The position numbers were made by a program, and so were the translations under genes. Shown piece after piece: positions 45,186 through 57,329 of a DNA stretch of 64,000 nt. Under the pieces are notes generated by a model, which had not been told where the DNA came from, made no database searches, and saw nothing but the letters and a program-made list of their open reading frames with translations. Each line of letters opens with the position of its first letter. The stretch's first letter is position 1. The stretch comes from Carya illinoinensis (Eukaryota; Streptophyta; Magnoliopsida; Fagales; Juglandaceae): contig NC_056758.1 of NCBI RefSeq assembly GCF_018687715.1, positions 62,001 to 126,000 on the forward strand. Direction: 5' to 3'.

Positions 45186-47092
45186 GGTTGATGGATTGTA
45201 ACAGTTGGAAGGAAATATTTATTGTAGTTGGAAGGAAATATTATTATGATGGATGATGGATGTGGATGATGGATTATGGGTGTGGATGATTTTGGGTGTA
45301 AATATTTTGACATAGGCACCGACATGGTACGATATTATTTATTTTTATATTGCAATTTTGTGACAACTAGCATGCATGCAGTATATAATTTGAATTACTA
45401 AATTATTTATTTTTAGATTGTAGTTTTTGAAAAAAAAAATGATAGTTAAAAGCCACACAAAAATTCCTTTTCAAAAAGTAGGCCAAATATAAAGTTAAAC
45501 AAATAAAAAATAAAAAGTCCAAATTCAACTCCACTCCGACAAGTCGGAGTTGGAGTTGAAGATAGGGCATACTGACTCTGACTTGATTGGTTCTATGACC
45601 TACTGGCTCATATATACTCGGTTCGACCTTGATTCATTTAAGAAATGATTTTTTCGTAAACACTAATATTATTATTGGATTGAATATTAAAACTCATATA
45701 AGCTTAACTCTTGAACAAAACTAGTATAAATTCTACTTGCCTCATTTGGGCTCATTTTAAAACTCGTTATATGTGTTATATTTATCACATATTAAATTTG
45801 TTTTATATACTGAATTATATATTATAAATTTACATATAATTTACCTCATTTAATATATTCATTATATTTTCAAAGTGCCTGTAGAATACTTTGTATTCTG
45901 TTTATAGAAGATATTTTATCTAATTATTTATCTATATTTAATTGTGTACTAAATTACAAGCTATATGATATATCAAGCTATTTTATGTTTGTAATAATAG
46001 TTGTTCTATAAAATTAGTTAAAGTGTATCATGTAATATAGCACTAGTGTTATTATCGATTTTCTAATAATGATATTTTAGTTTGAACCGAGTCAGAACAA
46101 GTACATATGCTAGCCAACCTCGAGCAGCCTTGTTTGAATGTGGCTCTACTTGGTTCATTTGCAGCCTGAATGGAAACCCTCTATCCAAGATCTCTAAATA
46201 ATTTATCATGGAGTGCACACATATAATTTTAAAAACAAAGTTAGGATTACTCAAGTCAGCCATATTGGGATCAATTCTTTTATGCTAATTGTAACACTCC
46301 TGAATTAATATGTTTGGAAAATGATAGAAAATTGAATAGAAAATGCAAGAAAATTGACTAAATTCGAGGCTAGTCAAACCTTTTGAAGATGAGAGAAGAA
46401 GTAGACTTTTTCATAAGGAAAAATCTAGTTACAAGTACAACTAGATTTTTCTAATGTGTATGATATGCAATCTAATGTATATCAATCTAATGTGATGAGT
46501 CAAAAAGTAGATTTTATTGAAAACAGTATTAATTTAAATTTTAAATATGAATGAATTAATATTGATACGCAAATTATTATGCGACTTTACTTTTCATAAT
46601 GTTTTTCTATGCCCTTATTACAAGTCTTATCACTATTTATAAAACAAATGACCTAATAAATTCCTAACTACTTAGAAGAAAATCGGGCGTTGAAAACATT
46701 AAAGACTTGGCCCAGCTAATTGCCCAGCCGTTTAAACCTGTTAGCTTCAATTTATCATTAGACTAAACAATTAATACCATATCAATGTAAGTAAAATCTG
46801 AGTCAATCCTATGAACAAATTTGTGGATTTTTTATTCAGCATCTGTAATTATATTATAGATCTAACTGACCATTTTATTTTATTTTTATTTTGGATTCAA
46901 CTGATGAAATAATTTTTTTTTCCTGACATGTTTAATTATTTTCATTACAACATATATCTGCTAGTTATTCAAATAATTGAAAAACTTGTGTCCCCTTTTC
47001 TAGTACTCATTAAATTTTGCAAACAAATGACACTGATTCAAGCATGTTTGTATAACAAGTTATATGCTCATGCAAATGACATTACTCTTAGT
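45186..47092. other. AT-rich DNA with dispersed repeat fragments
   Basis: 45190-45300 has short tandem GGATGATGGATG words. 45500-45860 shares words with 32210-32420 and 16560-16860 (GGAGTTGGAGTTGAAG; GGGCTCATTTTAAAACTCGT). No exon of the putative gene at 38860 was recognised. Confidence 0.45.
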
Positions 47093-48650
47093 GTCACACC
47101 CCATACCCGGGGTGTCCTCTTTTACTTGAAATTCACAATAACGACGAACTTAATTGCAAAATATCCTCTAAAATCAAATATCTCAAAAATTCTTCTAAGT
47201 AAAATTTCTCTTAACTCAAGCTAACACACTTATCCCACGTGGCACTTATCTCCCATTCTCTTATAGTCTTGTCACGTGCCATCTACTCCAACTGTCATAG
47301 CCATCAAGTATTTGAAAAATAAATAGTGGATAAATGGGTGAGTCCACCTATTAACAAACATATACTACTATGTAAATATGAGCTAGTTAGAAAATGCAAA
47401 AACAAACCATTTTCTTAAAAAATAGCAGTAATATTTTCATAAGCATTTCATATAATAACAAAAAGACCCTAGATACAAGCATATTGAACAACATCAGAAA
47501 CAGAAACAAAGGCCATGTTTACTCCCCTGGAGAACATGCATATTTGTGGTTAGCCATGCAGAACATGAATTATTGTTTTGTCACCGCAGTGAAGCACACA
47601 AAATAGATTTCATGTTTTCCCCTGTGGCAAGGTTGTGGAATCCGTGGGTAGCCAAATAGAATATAAATTACTATGTCACCAAAGTGGTTTGCATTCAAAC
47701 AGAGATCACTATTTTATAACATGTTAGGTCCAGACATCATAAACCACTATTATATCTCATGGTGTGGCCAAAAATCATACTAGAACATAATCTTATGCTT
47801 CAAAATTTTCAAATACAATACAATAATATGAATAGTATATTGATTAGATAATATTATATAATCAAATGAAATGTTTCTGATTTCATATTGAAATTTAATG
47901 TAGTAGAGAAATAAATTGCAAAAATTACTCATATCTACACCAGTCATGATAAAATGTCACATTTAAATGTGGATATACAGAGACTAGGGCAAAAATAATT
48001 GAGGGTATTTTCATAACAGAATATGCACATTTTTTTACAAAATCAACCTCATTCCGTTTTCAGCAAAGTTCTAGTATAGGAGCACCACTTACCTAGGCTT
48101 GTTAACTTCTTTGAATTTCCTCAATAGTGCAAAGTGAATATTAATCATCCTTAAGAGAAGTGCATTGGGTGGTTTGGGTTGGTGCAACCCCTTACGATCT
48201 TATGCATTGGGTTGTTCATGTGAGTGGTGGAGAGAAAGAGAGGATGGCAAGGCTCGGTAGTGCAGCTTCAAACTTGCGGAGGGAAGATCATGGCGCCTTC
48301 ACACTTGCAAGGTTGAACTAGAGGGCAGGTTTAATGCATTACAGGTGGAGAAAGTTTAGAGGCTGCACATAGGGTGGCAATGGGTGGTGCTAACGAGGGA
48401 AGGGGAGTAGCAGCTGGTGCAACTAGTTAGTCTCATGGAACTTGTTTTAATTTGGTGGTGCACTAACCATGCACCGAGACTTGCAGGTTGGTGTCGAGCG
48501 GTGCTACTAGCTTGTGGTGGTTTACTGGGGGTGGATGGTCGTGCAAGGCGGATCTGGGTTGAGGAGCTTGAAACTTTTTCTGTTAGTCTTTTGAAGAATT
48601 ATCACCTAAATAGGAAAAGGTATTTGAAAATAACAAGACGCCAATACATT
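47093..48650. mobile_element. Possible LTR fragment
   Basis: Starts TGTCACACCCCATACCCGGG after AT-rich DNA, like a plant gypsy LTR terminus, and contains a GC-richer stretch rich in GGTGG words (48170-48580), as do the LTRs at 20513 and 58746. The other end, duplication and internal domains were not found, so this is tentative. Confidence 0.3.
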
Positions 48651-48729
48651 AGGTAAGTATGAGAGAATTATTCGATTGAAATAAAATTATTGTTGACAAG
48701 ATATTTTTATTTAAAGTTTCTTTAGATAT

Positions 48730-49400
48730 CACTAGAAGTGATCATGAAAATGAATCAAAAACCATTGAAGCATGTTGACGAATAAATGATTGGCCAAAAT
48801 GGATAAAAGCAATTCTTGTAGAATTAATGTCACTATCTAATAAAAGAATGATTTGAAAATAATTCAGTTTGCATGTGTTTCTATTAAAAAGTAAAATTCT
48901 GGATTTGCTATTATTATAGTACATATAGATTATTTAAATTTTACTGGACGTCCAAAAAAGCTCAAAAATAAAATGCAAATTAGTTAAAAAATTAGCTTGA
49001 AATTAAAGAACTTGGAAAAACAAGATTTTGTCTTGGTTTGTAAATTGAGCATTTTTCAAATAGTATATCAGTCAACATATATAGAAAAAAGTCCTAAAGC
49101 ACTTTTACATGGATAAAAGTGATCGGTTGATGCAAACAATGACAATTTCTTGATCCTAAAGAACCATATGTAAATGCAATTAGTGCTTTAATGTTTATTG
49201 GAGATAGTACACGACCAAATATTATATTTTAAATCAATAGCAAGATACATGTCTACACCAACTGAAGGGCATTAGAATGGTGTCTTGAGGATCAACTTCT
49301 ATATACAAATTATCCTCGACCCTTTCATATTGTGTACCCTCTATGCTTGAAAAATGATGTCTTAAGGATCATCTGTATAATATGAGAAATTTGAAGTGAA
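48730..49400 (+). pseudogene. Ty1/copia reverse transcriptase fragment
   Basis: Pieces match copia RT in order: NDWPKW and ELMSL near 48785-48830, LGKTRFCLGL (about 49010-49040), YRKKVLKHFYMDKSDRL (49080-49130), then YVNAISALMFIGDSTRPNII (about 49170-49230). Many stops. No LTRs assigned. Confidence 0.7.
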
Positions 49401-50634
49401 TGGTATCAAACTCATGAAGAGCTAGTTTTATATTGCAATCTTTCAATTCTCTTACTACTTCTCATTAATTTTACAACAAAATTGAGATGATTAGAGATTC
49501 AAATAATGATTATTCCTTTTTACTCACTTATTTCTCTCTGTGAAACTTCCAAACGTACAAATACTTGTCCCATTCCCTCCTACTTCAACTCTAAATTGGA
49601 AAAAAAGAATGAAGTATTCAATAAGAATTCTTCCACTTAGCATCCCTACATCGCACACATGATGATATGGAGGTTGTTTTTCCTCCAATGCTAAACACGT
49701 GTTTGGTGCATCTCCTAAATTTTGAAATGTCATTATTCAAATTTCCCTCCCTTGCTAGAAGTTCTCCCCTACACCAAATCTCCCTTGTGTCTATACCGTT
49801 CTCTATCGTCTAGTGCTGCCGAGGAAATAGCACTCCCCTTCCACTCATCCCCTTTCTCTCCTCAACTCTTTTTCTTTATTTTCTCTCCTTCTACTTCAAT
49901 AAATGGTATATTGGCAAGTGAAAATAGGGCATGGTTGGAAAGAGAGAATTAAACCAGTCTATCATGACCTAGAGAAGAGAAGAGAAAAAAATAAAAAATA
50001 AAAACAAAACAAAACCAAAAGAGAGAGGTGTAAAGAATCCTATGATCAATGATATCATTGTGATCTCTATGGGGGACGAGAAGGTCGGAGAGTCCATTAA
50101 TAGGTTTCTAAAACTTCTATTATATTAAATTGAGAAGCGTTTGACATGCATGCCAACTTGTTCACAATGTTGGGATACCCAAAATTACCAAGTTTTAGCC
50201 CTAATCAAGACCAATCCATCAAACCAACATGACCGATTGAATTAATACGAGAGTAGCAACTACTTCCTACCATCAATATTTCAATACAAATTTCTGTGAA
50301 CTAGTCAAGATCAGATACAAAAGCTTGTGACCTAATTTCTAGATGATGATCTCCAGGTGAAGAAGCTTATAATTGAATACCCATCCATTCACCTTTTTCA
50401 TTAATGTCATAATGTGTTCGCATGGGGCAGGCTAGCGGTGAAGCTCGGGAGAGAGATTCCAAGCAATGGCAATAGGAAGGAGGAGAAGGCCGGTGTTGAG
50501 GACCATTTAAAAAAATGAAATTTCACATTTGCAGCTGATTGTTGACTAGAATTTTTCTTCAATAAATGTCTTTATTTTTCACTCTATTCCATCTCGGCCT
50601 TCCAAATTATCAACATGAAATGATCTACACCTTC
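49401..50634. other. No gene recognised
   Basis: A pyrimidine-rich stretch (49740-49900) carries a 76-codon open frame without family features. The rest is AT-rich, non-coding in appearance. Could be the 3' part of the decayed copia element. Confidence 0.4.
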
Positions 50635-51349
50635 CACTACAACAAAAATTCATTTTTGGGATGATTTTTGTTTGGGACAAAATGAAAATCTTCCCAAAAA
50701 ATGAGATGTTTCATCCCTAAAAAATGATGGAAGGCATTCACAGTTCAGACAGTATATGTAGGGATGAAAAAAAAACGTTTGAACAAAATAAAATAAACAT
50801 TCGTTCAAACAATAATTTGGCGTGTTAAGTGACAAAATTTAGCAACATATTGACTTATTGTTCGAACAACATAAAAACAACATTCGAACATCAAGATTAA
50901 TCAATGTTTGAACATATATTATATATGATCGAACGGGAAATTAGTGGGTTAATTCACTAAATTTAGCGGGACATTAACCATTTGAACATATTATTATACT
51001 ATTCAAACGAATAGGTTAATCAATTTTCGAACGTAAAATAAAGAGTTCGAACAGAGATTTATTGCAGAAATATCTAGTGAGAATGGAGAAATGTTTGAAC
51101 GGTATATATTCTGTTCAAATGGTGATAGGATTTTTACATTTTTTTATGACAATATAATACCTTACTTAATTATGGACAAATATTTAATTTATATAAAAAA
51201 TTAGCAATTAAATAATATATATAATAGAAATTAATAATTAATTTAGAAAAGATAAAGATGATTCATAATTAAATTAAATTTACAAAACATAAAATATTGC
51301 CTATACAAAAAACAAAAAAAAAAAAAATGTAAATAAAATATACAAACTT

Positions 51350-51745
51350 CTACGATCCCAACTCTATGCACACATCCTCAACTACATCTAGGCGTGTCTT
51401 TAACTGTGTTAGTCGAGTAATGATCGTGACCTGAGTTGCAGATATGGTATCAATTTCTATACGTAAGTCAGAGATGCTAGCATTAATCTCTGCACTTAAG
51501 TTAGAGATGACACTATGGATCTCTGTATGCATTGCATCAATCATCACTTATGTCTGTTTGTGGATCTCTGCACGCACTATAGCTGCCATCTCCTCATGAG
51601 TACATGTACACAATACCTTGGCCTGCATGGATGTCTCATCAGTCGATACTCCGTGATCTCTCAGATGTGCATCTCCCTGTGTATCGACCGGCTTTGGAAT
51701 AGGACCACGAAGACGAAGTCTCGAGTGACCCATGCTTCGTGACAA
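51350..51745 (-). pseudogene. CACTA-associated protein remnant, coiled coil
   Basis: Two joined minus frames, MGHSRLRLRGPIPKPVDTQG... and MIDAMHTEIHSVISNLSAEI..., separated by one stop near 51548. The second half has a regular heptad-like Ile/Leu pattern (about 65 residues), probably a coiled coil. Its position between subterminal repeats suggests a transposase accessory or C-terminal part. Family not certain. Confidence 0.4.
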
Positions 51746-52179
51746 GATAGAGGAGCTGATTAGTTCAATTGGCTCTTAGACACACTTTGCAATATGTTGC
51801 AAGACCCCGACATGTAGTAGAAATTATGTGATCAGGATCCCAAATGGTAATATATCTATCGAAATGTACTTAGCCTCTAATTGAATCTAAGTGAATATAT
51901 AACCCACTAGGTCAATAAGCACTAAACGAGTGATGCATATCATAAACTTCACCCAATTCTTGCCAATCTTTGTCTTGTGCTACTAAGGATCAATGTTGAT
52001 GACGATGATTGAGTTCATAATCTTGAAGAAACTAGATAGATATGCATGTTTGATGCCCATCATCCCATCATAAGGAGGAGCATCCGAACCAACAACCAAC
52101 TGGCTCATCTCATGATCAGAGAGGTCATTGAGTACATCTCTATTAGTTTTATTTTTAGTTGTCCCCTATAAGAGATTGT

Positions 52180-52402
52180 TAACCACTAGAGGTTGGCTCA
52201 AGTGGTAAAGGCCTTGGCTTTGGGGAAATCTTCCTCCTAGATCTAAGATGCAAACAATTTTTAGAAACCATCGGACTGAAAGGTTTTTTCCTTGAATTAC
52301 CCAAGGTAAACTTGCAGGAAAATCCTTGCCGGAGGCCTGTGAACCCCTGGGATTAGTTGAGACACTGTTCTTGGATAGCTGGTGCAAAAAAAAAAAAAAA
52401 AA
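52180..52402 (+). mobile_element. tRNA-derived SINE
   Basis: The head contains GGTTGGCTCAAGTGGTAAAG, with a pol III A-box-like TGGCTCAAGTGG. The body has TTGAATTACCC and CCCTGGGATTAGTTGAGAC words, and it ends in an A-run (52386-52403). Length about 220 bases, normal for plant SINEs. The B-box is degenerate. No clear target-site duplication. Confidence 0.75.
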
Positions 52403-53599
52403 ATTAAGAAAAATTAGTTATAAAATATGATACATAAACCTCACAAAATTATAAAGTAATTGATAGAATTAAAACTGTTTTGTGTTATGCTGTTCAAACA
52501 AATAATTAAGCGTTCAAACAATACAAAAAAACTCAAACAATTACACAACCATTCAAACATTATTGAAAGCATAAAAGCGTTTGAACATCAAACATATGTA
52601 TTTGAATGCTTTTGGTTAGTCACTCAACCGTTCAAGATAGGAGTCACACCCATTCGAACTAATAAACCATCATTCGAATGGTTTCTAGATTGAGCTCAAG
52701 AATGGCTGAGTCAACTCGGTGGCCATTGAAATGAAAGGAATCCACCGATTCCTTTTATTCTTCCTCAATTAATACACTACAAGGTCGGGATATGCATAGA
52801 GGCATCCTGGCCTTGTGTTTTTTGGCCACCTACGGTGTATTATAGATGAAAACTAATCATTTTCTTATTTTCTATAAAAAAAAAAAAAAAATCAATGAAA
52901 AGAACACGGAATAACCCTATTAAACGTCACTAAGTTGTGTACCTCTTGAGTGGAAGTGGTATTTGATGTGGCAGTGACACAGCAGTGACAATGGCAGTTC
53001 AAAGCCAGGAGGAGCTTTCAATGGGTTTTTTTTGTTTTGTGGTTTAGAGAGAGAGAGAGAGAGAGAGATTGTGATCGATTGGTAAGTTCATACATCGTTT
53101 AAATGTGTTAAACTGTTTGAACGTATATTTACTTTCAAATAGTCCTGTTCAAATGTTAAAATGAAACATTCGATTGATGTTGCATATGAGGTTCAAATGT
53201 GAATATTTAACGTTCAAAGGGTAACTCGCACATGCACTAATATACTAGTAACAATAAGCTAGGAAAATGATAGTATTTTTTCTTTTTTAGGAAGAGAACA
53301 GTATTCCATGTTTATTGAAAACCCTCACTTTTAGCAGAGGAAAACCTTGGTTACAAACTGGGCACATGGGGGTTACAGATAAATCAATAAGACCCAAACC
53401 CAAACATCAAAACATTAAAATCATAAAACCACAGTATAAAATAATCTAGAATAAACCAAAGGAAAAACTAAAAGCTAAAGAAACAAAAACAACCTGCAAA
53501 AACAAGATTAGCCCATGCAATAGAACAAAACAAAACCAACTATAAAACCATAAGCAACAAAAGTAGTATAAAAGCATCAAAAAGCAAATTAAATTAGTA

Positions 53600-55568
53600 G
53601 ACATGTAAAGAAGGAAGACCCAACTTATCCAAGAGGATTAAATCTCTTAGTAGCCTCGGCACATCCCCAATCACTTGCTACTCCATGTGATGACCAAGTG
53701 CACCATACTTTGCAAGTCAATCAGCAACTTTATTACCTTCTCTGAAGACATGACACACAGAATAGACTAGATAATCCATGAGTCCAAGAATCTCCTCCCA
53801 AAAGTCCTAAAGATACCAAACCCTATATCTCCATTGCTTCCACCATGAAACCACCATTTGTGAGTCAAGTTCAATTTTCACATAACAAATCCTCATAGTT
53901 TTGCTAGCTTTAAGGCTATATAGCATAACTAATAACTCAACTCTATTATTCAAACCAACATCTGGGAGAGAGGTAAAAGCATGAGTTAAATTTCCGTGAG
54001 CATCTCTGATAATGCCACCCGCCCCATACCCGAGAGGGTTGGAGAATCACTACCTGTCATCTATAATCGGGTCTCCCAATATAATAAAATCTCCAAAGAT
54101 TTCATAACATTCATGCAATCATCTCTACCAACTTTATATCATCAAGACATCAAAACAAACCTCAACTATCATGAAACCAACTCATAAACCTATATATTCT
54201 ACACCTCAAAATCATTCTTAGCATCTGAAAATTCTAAGTCCTAAAATACCAACAAAATTATTTCTTATCGTCCTCTCTAATCCACCATCAAATCTGAAAA
54301 TAATTTTCAAAAATTTGTCTATGTTCCAAAATTTCACATACTATAGTCTACAGCACCTCAAACCTGTCTCTGATACCAATTATAACACCCTAATGAAAGG
54401 CCCAAACCACATGGCCTATATTCCAAAATGACTAGTCAATGATACAATTGGAGCCTCATTGGAACCTTATAAAGAGCAAGAACTTCTTCCCAAGTAATGT
54501 GGGATCTCATACAACACCTACCCTCAATCTTATCATATAGGGGTATCACAGACGGCCTAGGATTCCCAAAGCTACTGTCATCTGTATTTAACTTAAACCA
54601 TCCTTGAGAAGATTTTCGCCAGACCACCAAACTAGATCGTCACCTTGGCAGAACTAAAGGCGGAATAAGCAAAGATTGTAAAATATGAGAATCATGCCTT
54701 AAGCAGTTCAAAACAATGTGGATGTCTTGGCAAACTGAACTAATCTAATGAACAATAAACTGTCAAACCACACTAAAGGACTCAAGACAACCTTTCATAC
54801 GAGCTACACATCTGCAATGCCAAAGATGCCAAAAAATAATACAAGGAAGGAGGCCCACAATAATACCAACCTGAGAAGAGGAAGATGCACGACGAAACCA
54901 TACGGACATAGTCTTTTTCCAATTTCCTCAAAGCGGTAACCCAAAAATAGCTCCACAATAGAGCCACACCCGAGCAATAAAATCCCCTTAAAAAAAACAT
55001 GATTTTGATCCTCATAATTACCCGCACTACAACAATTACACTTAAAAACAATCAGCATGCCAACACAATAGAGATGATCATCCACACTGAAAGCATTATT
55101 CCAAGCCTTCCACATAGAAACTGAAACCTTCAAAGGAAGCATTTTATGCCACATCCAAGAATGCCAGGCCATAGTAGAACTCTTGATATGGATACAATCT
55201 CATGCTGATTTTAAAGAAAAACAGCTACTATCTTACTTCGTCCATATCAACACATCCGATCCTCTCTTGAAAACTATTAAAGAATCCAGAATATCATTCA
55301 CATTTTCTTGACCCACAAAGCTAACCAAAAAATCCATATCCCATGAATTTGATAGATTACAATCATTGACTTTAAGCAATAAACTACCTACAATCGGAAG
55401 ATCAAAAAATAAAGGACCCTGATCTCGCCATTTATCATACCAAAAGAAGAGATTGCCTTCCCTGATTTGCCACTTTGAGTTCTTAAGAACCAACATAATA
55501 CATTTAGCAATCATCTTCCAAAATCTTGCCTTATGCTTATCAATAAGAATCCAAAGTTTTGAACCCAC
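53600..55568 (-). pseudogene. LINE-4 zf-RVT and split RNase H
   Basis: 55568-55233 is the post-RT segment (WILIDKHKARFWKMI, FFWYDKWRDQGPLF). zf-RVT at 55172-54804 reads MLPLKVSVSMWKAWNNAF and NYEDQNHVFFKG. RNase H starts WFKLNTDDSSFGNPRPS (about 54600-54550), is cut by an insertion, and resumes GIIRDAHGNLTHAFTSLP at about 54010-53960. Confidence 0.75.
54014..54550 (-). mobile_element. Small LTR-type insertion with iMet PBS
   Basis: On the minus strand it begins TGTGATACCCCTATATG, runs about 158 bases (with GATCCCACATTACTTGGG and TATAAGG words) to GGGTGTTATAA, and is followed by TGGTATCAGAG, the initiator-tRNA-Met primer-binding site. About 380 further bases follow. No second LTR. It resembles a TRIM- or LARD-like element or a truncated 5' end. 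It splits the LINE-4 RNase H codons between S and G-A-G-G. Confidence 0.6.
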
Positions 55569-55716
55569 ATATTTATCTTTGAAAAAATGAATAACGAATT
55601 ACCTTGGATTAAATTCCAAGCAAACCTCATATGTAAGGCCTTCTACATATCATCTAGGTTATGCAATCTCAAGCCACCTTTTTCCGTTGGTTTACACACA
55701 AGTGCTTCCAAGCCAC

Positions 55717-56448
55717 CTATTTTTTCTTACCTCTCACATTAGCCTCTCCCCAAAAGAAAGTGCTCATTAAACAATGTAACTCTTTGATAATGAATTGAGG
55801 AACTTGTAAAACCGCAAACAAATGTGAAGCCATGTTAGAAAGGACATGCCTCAGGAGAATTAGGCAACCTCTCGAAGAAAGAAGTTTCATCTTCCAACTA
55901 CTGCTTTTGTTACGGACTCCTCTAGGTGAACTTGCTTGAGCCTCCCCGAAATAATAGGCACCCATAAATATTTGAAAGGAAAAGAACCTTCTGAATACCT
56001 AGTCATATGCTTAAGAGCTCTCTTACGACCTGAAGAAAGTTTTTTAGAAAAAAATGTAGTCGTCTTTTCTCTATTAATACTCTGGCCAGACCAAGTTGCT
56101 ACCATTAGTAAAGATCATCACATCAGCATACATAAGATGAGAGATTTGAATCGTACCTCTGGCTTGAGAAAATTGACCAAATATTTGCTCCACAACACTA
56201 TTCTTAAGAAGTCTAGAAATGACTTCTTGAAGAATAATAAACAAGTGGGGAAAAAGAGGATCCCCTTGATGCAAACCACAACCTCCTTGAAAAAAACCCT
56301 TAGAGGTTCCATTCATCATAACAGAGTACCAAATATATGAAATACAAACCTGAATTAAATCACATACCTGGAAAGAAAATCCAAATTTGCAAAGGGCCTC
56401 CAATAAGAAAGACCAATCAACTTGATCATACGCTTTAGCCATGTCCAC
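55717..56448 (-). pseudogene. LINE-4 reverse transcriptase
   Basis: MDMAKAYDQVDWSFLLEALC, then GLHQGDPLFPHLFIILQEVI and the active site MYADV, in which the second catalytic Asp is replaced by Val. This alone would inactivate it. The RT continues via SINREKTTTFFSKKL to STFFWGEANVRGKKK at 55717, with one frameshift near 56100. Confidence 0.8.
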
Positions 56449-56490
56449 TTTGAGAAAAATATTTCCACCATGGATAAGAAAATGATAGTA

Positions 56491-57320
56491 TGGCTCCCAA
56501 ATACGCTCAGCACATGTGTCTACTCATATTTTTATTTTTTTCTTAATGGTTAAGGAAATGACTATTCGTGAATTTATATATTGTTTTTTAAATGGTTAAA
56601 TATGTTTAAAAACTACTTATAGAAAAATAAAATAAAAAAGTCATTTGCACTAGTGTGCATATTTGGGGCGCACATTTGGTGTGCACCCTAGCATTGTCCG
56701 TAAGGTTAAACCTACCAAGACTTGGGTCGTGATGGTGTGTACCAACATTTTTTTTTTAAAGATATAAAAAATGTGTAAAAAAATAAAATAAAAAATGCAT
56801 TATGCCTTATCGGTAGAATTAGGCGTCTACACCCACCCATATATAGTTCTGACTCTACTACTATATTATATTACATATTATACTATTATAGTATACACTA
56901 CATCTTATAAATATATTATATGGTACATATATAATATAGTTATATATAACTATAGTATAATAATAGTATATAGTTGTTGGACGTTGATTCTCTTGGTATG
57001 CTTCTTGAGTATAGATGATTCCATTACATAGGAAAGATATTGAAGCTAAAATTGTTGTTGCGATAATTGATTGGTGTTGTGTTCACATGACACTTTATAA
57101 CAAATCTTTTATCTAATGAATGTATCAATGCTTTGAAATTATGCCACCAAAGTGTAAGGAAGTTCACATCCCATATTAACCTGTTCCTAGCTTTCCGTCT
57201 GACTCACAACTAGATATTAACTCTACAGAAAAAGGTAAAAATCTAAATGGTCATTTTGTTTCAATTAAGGTAATTCATACATATTACATTGTTTCTAACC
57301 ATCATTTACTTATTTCTACA
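56491..57320. other. AT-rich DNA right of LINE-4
   Basis: 56640-56700 has GTGTGCAT, GCGCACATTTGGTGTGCACC words; 56860-56970 is a near-pure TA stretch. No coding exon recognised, apart from a weak lead-in to the transposase remnant after 57030. Confidence 0.4.
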
Positions 57321-57329
57321 ATGAATATT

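Larger units (their letters stand above)
50635..53275. mobile_element. CACTA-type element, left part
   Basis: Begins CACTACAACAAAAATTCATT, a CACTA-type terminal repeat. It then has many short subterminal repeats built on GTTCGAAC, GTTTGAAC or GTTCAAAC in both orientations (50770-51120), a second set at 52490-52690 and more at 53090-53220. Coding-like remnants lie between. Interrupted by a SINE and then by LINE-4. The right terminal repeat was not found, so it is incomplete or extends past LINE-4. Confidence 0.65.
53276..56477 (-). mobile_element. LINE-4: 5'-truncated LINE with 13-bp TSD
   Basis: Flanked by a perfect GAAAATGATAGTA (53263-53275 and 56478-56490). The minus-strand order is RT, post-RT, zf-RVT, RNase H, then an A-rich tail (T-rich on plus at 53276-53295). 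It is 5'-truncated just before the RT motif (FLKVDMAKAYDQVDW). It inserted into CACTA-related DNA and is itself interrupted in RNase H by an LTR-type fragment (54014-54550). Confidence 0.92.

Noticed and set aside
52180..52402. tRNA gene from the A-box-like head
   Set aside because: The body lacks a cloverleaf and a good B-box and ends in an A-run; it is a SINE.
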